The position numbers were made by a program, and so were the translations under genes. This document shows, in pieces, positions 56,730-64,000 of a DNA stretch of 64,000 nucleotides; position 1 is the first letter of the stretch; each line of letters starts with the position of its first letter. A model generated the notes under the pieces. The model searched no databases, was not told where the DNA came from, and saw only the letters and a list, made by a program, of their open reading frames with translations. This stretch comes from Nissabacter sp. SGAir0207 (lineage in GTDB: Bacteria; Pseudomonadota; Gammaproteobacteria; Enterobacterales; Enterobacteriaceae), in NCBI RefSeq assembly GCF_005491205.1, contig NZ_CP028035.1, positions 1-64,000 on the forward strand, written 5' to 3'.

Positions 56730-58271
56730 ATGCCCTGCCTGTTGGAAATGCATCATATCACTAAGCAATTTGGCGCCGTCAAAGCGGTGGATAATGTTTC
56801 CCTGCAACTGGAAGCCGGACAGGTATTATCCCTGTGCGGTGAAAATGGATCGGGAAAATCCACCCTGATGAAAATATTGTGCGGCATCTATCCCCACGGC
56901 AGTTATCAGGGTGACATCTTATTTTCGGGTGAACGACTGGCCGCGAAAAATATCCGTGACACTGAAGAGAAGGGCATTGCCATTATTCACCAAGAGCTGG
57001 CGCTGGTGAAACAGATGTCGGTGCTGGAAAATATGTTTCTCGGCAGTGAGTGGGGCCGTTTCGGTATTATGGATTATGACGGCATGTACCAGCGCTGCCA
57101 GCGGATGCTGGCGCAGGTCAAATTGGACATTAACCCGGATACGCCGGTTGGTGAATTGGGGCTGGGGCAGCAGCAGCTGGTAGAGATCGCCAAGGCGTTG
57201 AACAAACAGGTGCGTCTGTTGATTCTGGATGAGCCGACCGCCTCGCTGACCGAGCGGGAAACGGAGATCCTGCTCGACATTATCCGTGACCTGCGCAACC
57301 ACGGCATCGCCTGCATCTACATCTCCCACAAGCTGAACGAGGTCAGCGCCATCTCGGACGTGATCTGCGTAATCCGCGACGGCAAGCACATCGCCACCCG
57401 TGAGGCCGCCACCCTGAGCGAGGATCAGATCATCGCCATGATGGTGGGGCGTGAGCTGACCGAGCTTTACCCGCCGCACCAACACCAACCGGGCGAGGAG
57501 ATTTTGCGGGTGGAGAAGCTGACGGCCTGGCACCCGGTCAACCGGCATATCAAGCGGGTGGATGAGGTCAGTTTCAGCCTGCGGCGCGGCGAGATTTTGG
57601 GTATCGCCGGGCTGGTGGGGTCGGGCCGCACCGAGACCGTCCAGTGCCTGTTTGGTGCCTACCCTGGCCGCTGGCAGGGCAACCTGTTCATTGATGGCCA
57701 GCCCGTCACTATGCGCTCCTGCCAGGAGGCGATGCGCCACGGCATTGCGATGGTGCCAGAGGATCGCAAACGGGATGGCATCGTGCCGGTGATGGGCGTG
57801 GGTGCAAACATCACGTTGGCGGCGCTGGCGAACTTTACCGGCCGCCTGAGCGTGCTGGATGACGCGCGCGAGCAGTCCACCATTCAACAATCCATTGCCT
57901 CGCTGCGGGTCAAGACCGCCTCGCCGGAGCTGGCGATTGGCCGCCTGAGCGGTGGCAACCAGCAGAAGGCGATCCTTGCCAAGTGCCTGTTGCTCAATCC
58001 GCGCATCCTGATCCTGGATGAGCCAACGCGTGGCATCGACATCGGGGCGAAATCGGAAATCTACAAACTGATCAACCAACTGGCCCAACAGGGGATCGCG
58101 ATTATCGTGGTCTCCTCCGAACTGCCGGAAGTCCTTGGCCTCAGCGACCGGGTGCTGGTGATGCACCTGGGCAAGTGCAAAGCCTCCCTTATCAACCGTA
58201 ACCTGACGCAGGAGCAGGTGATGGAAGCGGCCCTCAGGAGTGAACGTCATGTCGAAAATAACCCAGTCTGA
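56730..58271 (+). CDS. xylG: D-xylose ABC transporter, ATP-binding protein
   Basis: Double-ATPase subunit energising xylose uptake. 513 residues, as in E. coli. The first ATPase domain has Walker [10 protein letters not shown] at 37-45, signature [15 protein letters not shown] and Walker B LLILDEPT; the second has a degenerate Walker A ([10 protein letters not shown]) and [14 protein letters not shown] 56730 follows GGAGGGAA. It overlaps xylH by 23 nt. Confidence 0.98.
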   Translation: MPCLLEMHHITKQFGAVKAVDNVSLQLEAGQVLSLCGENGSGKSTLMKILCGIYPHGSYQGDILFSGERLAAKNIRDTEEKGIAIIHQELALVKQMSVLENMFLGSEWGRFGIMDYDGMYQRCQRMLAQVKLDINPDTPVGELGLGQQQLVEIAKALNKQVRLLILDEPTASLTERETEILLDIIRDLRNHGIACIYISHKLNEVSAISDVICVIRDGKHIATREAATLSEDQIIAMMVGRELTELYPPHQHQPGEEILRVEKLTAWHPVNRHIKRVDEVSFSLRRGEILGIAGLVGSGRTETVQCLFGAYPGRWQGNLFIDGQPVTMRSCQEAMRHGIAMVPEDRKRDGIVPVMGVGANITLAALANFTGRLSVLDDAREQSTIQQSIASLRVKTASPELAIGRLSGGNQQKAILAKCLLLNPRILILDEPTRGIDIGAKSEIYKLINQLAQQGIAIIVVSSELPEVLGLSDRVLVMHLGKCKASLINRNLTQEQVMEAALRSERHVENNPV

Positions 58272-59430
58272 CGCTGGCGTGGCCTCGGCCCCGCCCGGCC
58301 TGTTGAAACGCCTGAAGCACGTCAATCTCCAGGTCTACGTGATGCTGGCGGCGATTGTGCTGATTATGCTGTTCTTCACCTTCACCACGGAGGGGGCCTA
58401 CATCAGCCCGCGCAACCTCTCCAACCTGCTGCGCCAGACCGCCATTACCGGCATTCTGGCGGTGGGCATGGTGTTTGTGATTATCTCCGCTGAAATCGAT
58501 CTGTCGGTCGGCTCCATGATGGGGCTGCTGGGGGGCGTGGCCGCCATCTTTGATGTCTGGCTGGGGTGGCCGCTGCCACTGACGGTGCTGGTCACGCTGG
58601 CGCTGGGGCTGGTGCTCGGGGCCTGGAATGGCTGGTGGGTGGCCTATCGCAAAGTGCCCTCGTTCATCGTCACCCTGGCGGGGATGCTGGCATTCCGCGG
58701 CATTTTGATTGGCATTACCCACGGCACCACCGTGGCACCGACCAGCCAGGCGATGTCCCAAATTGGCCAGAGCTACCTGCCGGACGGGGTGGGCTTTGGC
58801 ATCGGGACGCTGGCGCTGCTGCTGTTCATCGGCTTCCAGTGGCGACGCCGCCAGCAGCGGCAGGCGCTCAACCTGCCCCTGCCCGCCGCTGGGAAAACCG
58901 TTACCCGTCATGCCGTGACCGCCATCATCGTACTTGGGGCCATCTATCTCCTGAATGATTACCGTGGCGTGCCTACGCCTGTGCTGGTGCTGGCGGCGTT
59001 GCTGCTGGCCGGGCTGTTTATGGCGACCCGCACCGCCTTTGGCCGACGGATCTATGCCATCGGCGGCAATATTGAGGCGGCGCGCCTCTCCGGCGTCAAT
59101 GTGGAGCGTACCAAGCTGGCGGTTTTTGCCATCAATGGTCTGATGGTGGCGATTGCCGGTTTGATCCTGAGTTCCCGGCTGGGGGCCGGCTCGCCATCAG
59201 CTGGCAATATTGCCGAACTGGACGCCATCGCCGCCTGCGTGATCGGCGGCACCAGCCTGGCTGGCGGAGTGGGCAGCGTGGTGGGGGCGGTGATGGGCGC
59301 ATTCATCATGGCATCGCTGGACAATGGCATGAGTATGCTAGATGTGCCGACCTTCTGGCAGTACATCGTGAAGGGTGCCATCTTGCTGTTGGCAGTGTGG
59401 ATGGACTCCGCCACCAAGCGCCGTGCCTGA
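58249..59430 (+). CDS. xylH: D-xylose ABC transporter, permease
   Basis: Inner-membrane channel of the xylose transporter, 393 residues with about ten helices. [22 protein letters not shown] and [22 protein letters not shown] blocks are family signatures. ATG 58249 lies within the end of xylG and follows AGGAG; an ATG at 58240 is also in frame but too close to the ribosome-binding site. Confidence 0.97.
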   Translation: MSKITQSDAGVASAPPGLLKRLKHVNLQVYVMLAAIVLIMLFFTFTTEGAYISPRNLSNLLRQTAITGILAVGMVFVIISAEIDLSVGSMMGLLGGVAAIFDVWLGWPLPLTVLVTLALGLVLGAWNGWWVAYRKVPSFIVTLAGMLAFRGILIGITHGTTVAPTSQAMSQIGQSYLPDGVGFGIGTLALLLFIGFQWRRRQQRQALNLPLPAAGKTVTRHAVTAIIVLGAIYLLNDYRGVPTPVLVLAALLLAGLFMATRTAFGRRIYAIGGNIEAARLSGVNVERTKLAVFAINGLMVAIAGLILSSRLGAGSPSAGNIAELDAIAACVIGGTSLAGGVGSVVGAVMGAFIMASLDNGMSMLDVPTFWQYIVKGAILLLAVWMDSATKRRA

Positions 59431-59437
59431 CCCTGAT

Positions 59438-59459
59438 GGCCCCAGCCGTGGTTGGGGCC
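59438..59459 (+). other. Hairpin after xylH
   Basis: GGCCCCA / TGGGGCC with an 8-nt loop, no T-run. It separates xylH from xylR (106 nt to the ATG), perhaps to lower read-through. Confidence 0.5.
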
Positions 59460-59565
59460 GCCCACTGAAATTAGGCGAGGGGGATCACACTTGATTCATC
59501 TTTTCCGCCATCAGGAGAGGTGGCTGTGCTATCCAAAAGGCAGGGGATCAAAGGGATAACTCACC

Positions 59566-60744
59566 ATGTTCGAAAAACGCTATCGCATTACGTTGTTGTT
59601 TAATGCCAACAAGGTGTATGACCGGCAGGTTGTCGAAGGTGTAGGCGAGTACTTACAGGCGTCCCAGTGTGACTGGGACATTTTCATTGAAGAGGATTTC
59701 CGCTGCCGTATCGACAACATCAAGGATTGGCTGGGCGACGGGGTGATCGCCGACTATGACGACCGGGAGATTGAGTCGCTGCTGAGCGGGGTAAAAGTGC
59801 CGATTGTCGGCGTGGGTGGCTCCTACCACCGGCCTGAGGACTACCCGGCAGTGCCTTACATTGCCACGGATAATCAGGCGCTGGTGGAAGCAGCGTTTAT
59901 GCATCTGAAAGAGCGTGGCATCAACCGCTTTGCCTTCTATGGCCTGCCCCGCGCCAGCGGCAAACGCTGGGCGCAGGAGCGGGAACACGCCTTCCGAATG
60001 CAGGTGGCGGCCGAGCAGTATCAGGGCGTGGTCTATCAGGGCATGGAGACGTCACCCGACAACTGGCAACATGCGCAAAACCGGCTGGCGGACTGGGTGC
60101 AGACGCTGCCGCAACAGACCGGCATCATCGCCGTGACCGACGCGCGCGCCCGGCACTTGCTGCAAGTGTGCGAGCATCTTGATATTCCGGTGCCGGAGAA
60201 GCTGAGCGTCATTGGCATTGATAACGAGGAGCTGACCCGCTACCTCTCCCGCGTGGCCCTCTCCTCGGTGGTGCAGGGTACCCGGCAGATGGGATACCGC
60301 GCCGCCAAATTGCTGCATCAGCTGTTGAACGACGACAGCCTGCCGCTGCAACGGATTCTGGTGCCGCCGGTCAAGGTAGTGGCACGCCGCTCCACCGATT
60401 TTCGCTCTTTGCGCGATCCGGCCGTCATTCAAGCGATGCACTTTATTCGCTACCACGCCTGCAAAGGCATCAAGGTTGAACAGGTGCTGGACGCCGTTGG
60501 GCTATCGCGATCCAATCTGGAAAAACGCTTCAAAGATGAGATTGGGCAGACTATCCACGGCGTCATCCATGAGGAGAAGCTGGAGCGGGCGCGCAACCTG
60601 CTGAAAGCCACCTCACTCTCCATCAATGAGATCTCCCAGATGTGCGGCTACCCCTCGCTGCAATACTTCTATTCGGTATTCAAGAAAGATGACGACATGA
60701 CCCCGAAAGAGTACCGCGAACGCTACGGCGAAGGGGTCTATTAA
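59566..60744 (+). CDS. xylR: Xylose operon activator XylR
   Basis: 392 residues, exactly the E. coli length. N-terminal LacI/periplasmic-binding-like domain senses D-xylose (about 1-275); the C-terminal AraC-type double HTH (about 285-390) includes VEQVLDAVGLSRSNLEKRFKDE and INEISQMCGYPSLQYFYSVFKK. It activates xylAB and xylFGH. Closes the locus in front of a strong terminator. Confidence 0.98.
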   Translation: MFEKRYRITLLFNANKVYDRQVVEGVGEYLQASQCDWDIFIEEDFRCRIDNIKDWLGDGVIADYDDREIESLLSGVKVPIVGVGGSYHRPEDYPAVPYIATDNQALVEAAFMHLKERGINRFAFYGLPRASGKRWAQEREHAFRMQVAAEQYQGVVYQGMETSPDNWQHAQNRLADWVQTLPQQTGIIAVTDARARHLLQVCEHLDIPVPEKLSVIGIDNEELTRYLSRVALSSVVQGTRQMGYRAAKLLHQLLNDDSLPLQRILVPPVKVVARRSTDFRSLRDPAVIQAMHFIRYHACKGIKVEQVLDAVGLSRSNLEKRFKDEIGQTIHGVIHEEKLERARNLLKATSLSINEISQMCGYPSLQYFYSVFKKDDDMTPKEYRERYGEGVY

Positions 60745-60787
60745 TCCCCCTTTCCTTGCCTTTCGTTTTTCGCTTTCCACCAACAGT

Positions 60788-60825
60788 AAGCCCCGCCTGA
60801 CGTGTCGCCAGGCGGGGCTTTTTTT
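60788..60825 (+). terminator. Rho-independent terminator after xylR
   Basis: AAGCCCCGCCTG / CAGGCGGGGCTT with a 9-nt loop and a T-run to 60825. Confidence 0.92.
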
Positions 60826-60955
60826 AGCAAAGGATTCGGAGGCCATTGCTGTGAAAGAGCGTAGCCCTGTCGGCCCGATAAAACTCGGACATAGATCAAA
60901 AATAAAGAAAGAATACGAAACCTTTTTTCTTAATAGATCTTTTATTATCAATAAA

Positions 60956-61016
60956 TTGAGCAGGATAACGAAAGGCGTATGCTGTGCGCGGGTGCTTGGA
61001 ACTGTCTGTTCCAGGC
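60956..61016 (+). promoter_or_regulatory. hok promoter and 5' tac-like segment, copy 3
   Basis: -35 TTGAGC (60956-60961), 16-bp spacer, -10 TATGCT (60978-60983), start near 60990. The 5' end carries GGGTGCTTGGAAC, complementary to GTTCCAACGCACCC near 61333-61346. The local hairpin (CTTGGAAC / GTTCCAGG) is kept with one change. Confidence 0.72.
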
Positions 61017-61030
61017 AGACCGGAACAGGC

Positions 61031-61118
61031 AAAGAAAAGCCCCACTTAACGTTAGTCAAGTGAGGCTGGTCTGACACATCAACAACGTCAGGTTAGTCTC
61101 TTACTCGCCGCAAGGCAA
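61031..61118 (-). ncRNA. sok: Sok-type antisense RNA, copy 3 (with promoter)
   Basis: On the minus strand: -35 TTGCCT (61118-61113), 17-bp spacer, -10 TAACCT (61095-61090), start near 61083, then a terminator with stem CCTCACTT / AAGTGGGG and a T-rich tail ending near 61031. Same architecture as the other two copies. The start-proximal target region (61070-61083) differs from copies 1 and 2. Confidence 0.83.
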
Positions 61119-61135
61119 GATCTAGGAGAACCAGA

Positions 61136-61282
61136 ATGACGCATAAAAGTGTGGTGATTTGTTTGGTCGTTATCTGTATCACATTGTTGGTATTTACCTG
61201 GATAACGCGCAGTTCACTGTGCGAGATCAAGGTCAAGCAGGACACCACAGAAGTTGCCGTCAAGATGGACTACGAATCCTGA
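61136..61282 (+). CDS. hok: Hok/Gef-family type I toxin, copy 3
   Basis: 48 residues, differing from copy 1 at four positions: Thr2, Asp36, Tyr46 and Glu47. The C-terminal MDYES is the family-typical form, so this copy is closer to canonical Hok than the tandem pair. It has the best ribosome-binding site of the three (TAGGAG, 8 nt before ATG). The upstream leader frame has lost its ATG (ATC at 61078) and ends in TAG at 61123-61125, so a Mok-type ORF is absent and hok may be translated directly. Confidence 0.93.
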   Translation: MTHKSVVICLVVICITLLVFTWITRSSLCEIKVKQDTTEVAVKMDYES

Positions 61283-61351
61283 GAGTAAGGGCAACCGGGC
61301 GGGCTTCGGCCCGCCCTCGTTGCTGAGCGTCGGTTCCAACGCACCCTATCA

Positions 61352-61378
61352 AAAAGCCCGCGTACGCGGGCTTTTTTA
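61352..61378. terminator. Bidirectional terminator, hok copy 3 / yicI
   Basis: AAAAAGCCCGCG / CGCGGGCTTTTTT with a 2-nt loop. It ends the hok mRNA on the plus strand and, read the other way, yicI, whose stop codon begins 3 nt further right. Confidence 0.88.
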
Positions 61379-61380
61379 TG

Positions 61381-63705
61381 TCAGGCCAGGGTGAGGGTCA
61401 GCGCATCGGCACCGGGTTCTGGCGTGATCACCACGCCCCATTCGCCCGGTGTCACGCTGGCCTGACTGGCCGCCGCAACCTCCATGATATTGCGCAGGCA
61501 GAGCCGCCAGCCCGGAGCCTGCCCTTCACTGCGTAGCTGGATGCGGTTGCCCTGTCGCTCTGCCGCCAGGGTAAAGACGGTGCGCCCCTGCTGATCTACC
61601 AAGCGGCTTTCGGTGCGGCCGCCATCCGCCAGTTCAAACAGTTGGAACAGCGGGCCATCCTGATAATCATAATCTGGCCGCTGATCCTGCTGGCCCAGCG
61701 CCAACAGCGTATTGGGGCGAACGTAGAGCGGTAGGCTGTTGAAGCCGTGACGCTCCTTGAGCCAGCGGCCACCCGTCTGCCGTTGGTTGGTGAACAGGTG
61801 CGTCCACTGCCCCTCGGGCAGGTAGAAACTGACCTCGCCGTGCTCACTGAATACCGGCGCGACCAGCAGGCTGTCGCCCAGCATATATTGCCGATCGAGG
61901 GGGTCGCAGCCGGGATCGTCAGGGAACTCCAGCATCATCGCGCGCATCATCGGGACGCCCTGCTCAGCCGCGTCGGCGGCCTGCGCATAGAGATAGGGCA
62001 TCAGTCGGCATTTCCACTCGGTGAAGTGGCGCACCACATCGCACGCCTCATCATCATAGGCCCACGGCACCCGGTAGGATTTGCTGCCATGCAGCCGGCT
62101 GTGGCTGGAGAGCAGCCCGAAGGCGCACCAGCGTTTGTAGACATGCGCTGGTGCGGTATTTTCAAAGCCGCCAATGTCATGGCTCCAGAAACCGAACCCG
62201 GACAGCCCGAGCGACAGGCCGCCGCGCAGGCTCTCGGCCATCGATTCGTAGGTGGCGTAGCAGTCGCCGCCCCAGTGCACCGGGAATTGTTGCGCGCCGA
62301 CAGAGGCGGAGCGGGCGAACAGCACCGCCTGATCGCGCCCCAGCTTCTCTTGCAGGGTGCGGTAGACCAGCTCGTTATAGATAAAGGCGTAGTGGTTGTG
62401 CATTTTCTGCGGGCAGGCACCGTTAAACCACGCTACGTCGGTTGGGATGCGCTCGCCGAAGTCCGTCTTGAAGCAATCGACACCCATGTCGATCAGCCGT
62501 TTCAGGTGGCTGGCGTACCACTCACAGGCCCCTGGATGGGTGAAGTCCACAATCGCCTGACCGGGCTGCCACTTGTCCCACTGCCAGACATCGCCGTTGG
62601 GGCGTTTCAGCAGGAAGCCGCGCGCCATCCCCTCTTTGAACAGCGGCGATTTCTGGCCGATATAGGGGTTAATCCAGACGCAAATCTTCAGGCCATGCGC
62701 TTTTAGCCGCGCCAACATGCCCTGCGGATCGGGGAAGGTGTCGGGGTCCCATTCGAAATCGCACCACTGGAAGGCTTTCATCCAGAAGCAGTCGAAATGG
62801 AACACATGCAGCGGCAAACGGCGCTCCGCCATGCCGTCGATGAAGCGGTTGACCGTCTCCTCATCGTAATTGGTGGTAAAGGAGGTGGTCAGCCACAGGC
62901 CGAATGACCACGCAGGCGGCAGCGCCGGGCGGCCGGTCAGGCGGGTATAGCGATCCAGCACCTGCTTGGGCGTCGGGCCGTCAATCACGAAATACTCCAG
63001 CGATTCCCCCTCCACGCTGAACTGCACTTTGGAGACCTTCTCCGACCCCACCTCAAACGACACGCACTCCGGGTGATTCACCAGCACGCCATAACCGCGG
63101 TTGGTGAGGTAGAACGGAATGTTTTTGTAAGCCTGCTCGGTGCTGGTGCCGCCGTCGCGGTTCCAGCTCTCTACCGTCTGGCCGTTTTTGACGAAGGCGG
63201 TGAAGCGCTCGCCCAAGCCGTAAACGCTCTCGCCCACGCCCAGATCGAGCCGCTCATACACATAGTTTTTGCCAGTGTTGCCGTCCTGCACATAGCCAGC
63301 GGACTTGGCGACGCTGCCGGTGATACGTTCGCCACGGCGCAAGAAGTCGAGTGTCCACGTCTCGCCTTTGGTGACGCGGACGGTCAGGTCGCCGCTGTGC
63401 AGGGCGGCAAACTCGGCATTGTCTTCGCTGCGCACCGCTGCCTGTTGCCGCTGGATAGGGTAGTGCGGCCCGCGCGGCATGACTCCCTCAAAGTGGGCGA
63501 TGCGCACGCCAATGATTCCTGGCTGTGGCGCGGTAAAGTGCAGGGTAAACAGCGGCGTATCCAGCTGCCCGGCGCGCTCGCGTGCGTCACGTGGCGCGGC
63601 GTAGATCACCATCTCATCCGGCAGGTGCTGTACCTCGAAGACCTGCAAAGGGTGGATAAGGCTGAGGCCCGGCTGGATCAGCCAGTTGCCGTCACTGATT
63701 TTCAT
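61381..63705 (-). CDS. yicI: Alpha-xylosidase YicI (GH31)
   Basis: Releases alpha-xylose from isoprimeverose-like xylosides. 774 residues, two more than E. coli YicI. GH31 nucleophile Asp in [11 protein letters not shown], acid/base Asp in [20 protein letters not shown], and the aromatic pocket block [17 protein letters not shown]. No signal peptide, so it acts on imported substrate, brought in by YicJ. Its start overlaps the yicJ stop by 14 nt. Released xylose feeds the neighbouring xyl genes. Confidence 0.97.
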   Translation of the reverse strand: MKISDGNWLIQPGLSLIHPLQVFEVQHLPDEMVIYAAPRDARERAGQLDTPLFTLHFTAPQPGIIGVRIAHFEGVMPRGPHYPIQRQQAAVRSEDNAEFAALHSGDLTVRVTKGETWTLDFLRRGERITGSVAKSAGYVQDGNTGKNYVYERLDLGVGESVYGLGERFTAFVKNGQTVESWNRDGGTSTEQAYKNIPFYLTNRGYGVLVNHPECVSFEVGSEKVSKVQFSVEGESLEYFVIDGPTPKQVLDRYTRLTGRPALPPAWSFGLWLTTSFTTNYDEETVNRFIDGMAERRLPLHVFHFDCFWMKAFQWCDFEWDPDTFPDPQGMLARLKAHGLKICVWINPYIGQKSPLFKEGMARGFLLKRPNGDVWQWDKWQPGQAIVDFTHPGACEWYASHLKRLIDMGVDCFKTDFGERIPTDVAWFNGACPQKMHNHYAFIYNELVYRTLQEKLGRDQAVLFARSASVGAQQFPVHWGGDCYATYESMAESLRGGLSLGLSGFGFWSHDIGGFENTAPAHVYKRWCAFGLLSSHSRLHGSKSYRVPWAYDDEACDVVRHFTEWKCRLMPYLYAQAADAAEQGVPMMRAMMLEFPDDPGCDPLDRQYMLGDSLLVAPVFSEHGEVSFYLPEGQWTHLFTNQRQTGGRWLKERHGFNSLPLYVRPNTLLALGQQDQRPDYDYQDGPLFQLFELADGGRTESRLVDQQGRTVFTLAAERQGNRIQLRSEGQAPGWRLCLRNIMEVAAASQASVTPGEWGVVITPEPGADALTLTLA

Positions 63706-64000
63706 GTTGCATCTCCTGATTCAGATAGCTCTGCGAATTGCGGTGGGCGCCAGCGGCCAGCTCATCGAGAATGTTGCGCAGCACCGGGGTGCGCAGGGTG
63801 TAGAAGCGCTTGCAGATGATGGCGCTAAGCAGATAGCAGGCGCCCGGCACCAGGGTGAACAGCGCAATGATGCTGGCAAGGGTGGCCGGGTTTTGGGTGG
63901 CGGCGTTGGACTGGTAACCTGCGCCAGCCAGCAGCCAGCCAATCAGTGCGCCGCCCAGTGCCAGGCCCAGCTTCAGCACGAACAGCGTGCCGGCGAAACT
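63692..64000 (-). CDS. yicJ: Xyloside transporter YicJ, 3' part
   Basis: The C-terminal 102 residues of a GPH-family sugar:cation symporter (MelB type), running off the right edge. Hydrophobic helices with [21 protein letters not shown] and [16 protein letters not shown] match the end of E. coli YicJ. It overlaps yicI by 14 nt in the same operon order as E. coli (yicJ-yicI). Start and upstream part are outside the window. Confidence 0.93.
   Translation of the reverse strand, partial: SFAGTLFVLKLGLALGGALIGWLLAGAGYQSNAATQNPATLASIIALFTLVPGACYLLSAIICKRFYTLRTPVLRNILDELAAGAHRNSQSYLNQEMQHENQ

Larger units (their letters stand above)
60956..61379 (+). repeat. hok/sok repeat copy 3 (inverted)
   Basis: The same functional core as copies 1 and 2 but on the opposite strand, about 53 kb away. 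Sense promoter, 5' tac-like segment, sok on the minus strand, hok, GC hairpin (61297-61316), 3' fbi-like segment and terminator are all retained. It is more diverged than the tandem pair. The spacer between xylR and this copy (60826-60955) is AT-rich and shows nothing else. Confidence 0.9.

Overview
This window is a chromosomal segment of an Enterobacterales bacterium, numbered from the first base of dnaA. The proteins are close to Escherichia coli K-12 orthologues from end to end. The base composition is clearly G+C-rich (by eye near 60 %). Together with the kgu, raf and autotransporter-esterase loci, this points to a Serratia-like member of the Yersiniaceae; the family is inferred, while the order is secure. 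I see no phage, insertion sequence, integrase, CRISPR array, tRNA or rRNA.

Layout. 1-6120: dnaA-dnaN-recF-gyrB replication cluster. 6291-7106: yidA phosphatase. 7107-8144: two tandem hok/sok type I toxin-antitoxin loci on the minus strand. 8204-11180: yidR, yidQ and the heat-shock pair ibpA-ibpB, each ibp gene preceded by a ROSE-like RNA thermometer. 11238-14662: avtA and malS. 14799-20314: 2-ketogluconate locus (ptxS, kguE, kguK, kguT, kguD) with a PtxS-type operator. 20398-25001: alpha-galactoside locus (rafR, rafA, rafB) with an 18-bp LacI-type operator. 25102-29257: yiaD, yiaC, tag, an autotransporter esterase and a 30-residue membrane protein. 29302-33916: an MFS carrier and glyQ-glyS. 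34013-36239: yiaG, yiaF and a DsbA-like thiol oxidoreductase. 36720-41099: mtlA-mtlD-mtlR and yibL. 41130-44644: yiiM, sodA, fdhD and fdhE. 44782-50318: a DcrB-like lipoprotein, yibF, aldB, mdfA and wecH. 50284-52244: a GlxA-type regulator coupled to an isochorismatase fusion. 52361-60744: the xylose regulon (xylB, xylA, xylF, xylG, xylH, xylR). 60956-61379: a third hok/sok locus in the opposite orientation. 61381-64000: alpha-xylosidase yicI and the 3' end of its transporter gene yicJ.

How the genes work together. Much of the segment is sugar catabolism in self-contained blocks, each pairing transport, catabolic enzymes and a local regulator: 2-ketogluconate, raffinose/melibiose, mannitol, xylose and xylosides. 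CRP-like sites stand before mtlA, and MalT-like boxes stand before malS. The most striking non-textbook structure is the three-member hok/sok family, whose copies keep the sense and antisense promoters, the antisense terminator and the long-range 5'/3' pairing of the toxin mRNA, but differ in the coupling leader ORF. Two of the copies stand about 53 kb apart in inverted orientation. A second notable point is the absence of fdoGHI between fdhD and fdhE and of selA-selB beside yibF, relative to E. coli, which suggests coordinated loss of selenoprotein formate metabolism at this locus.
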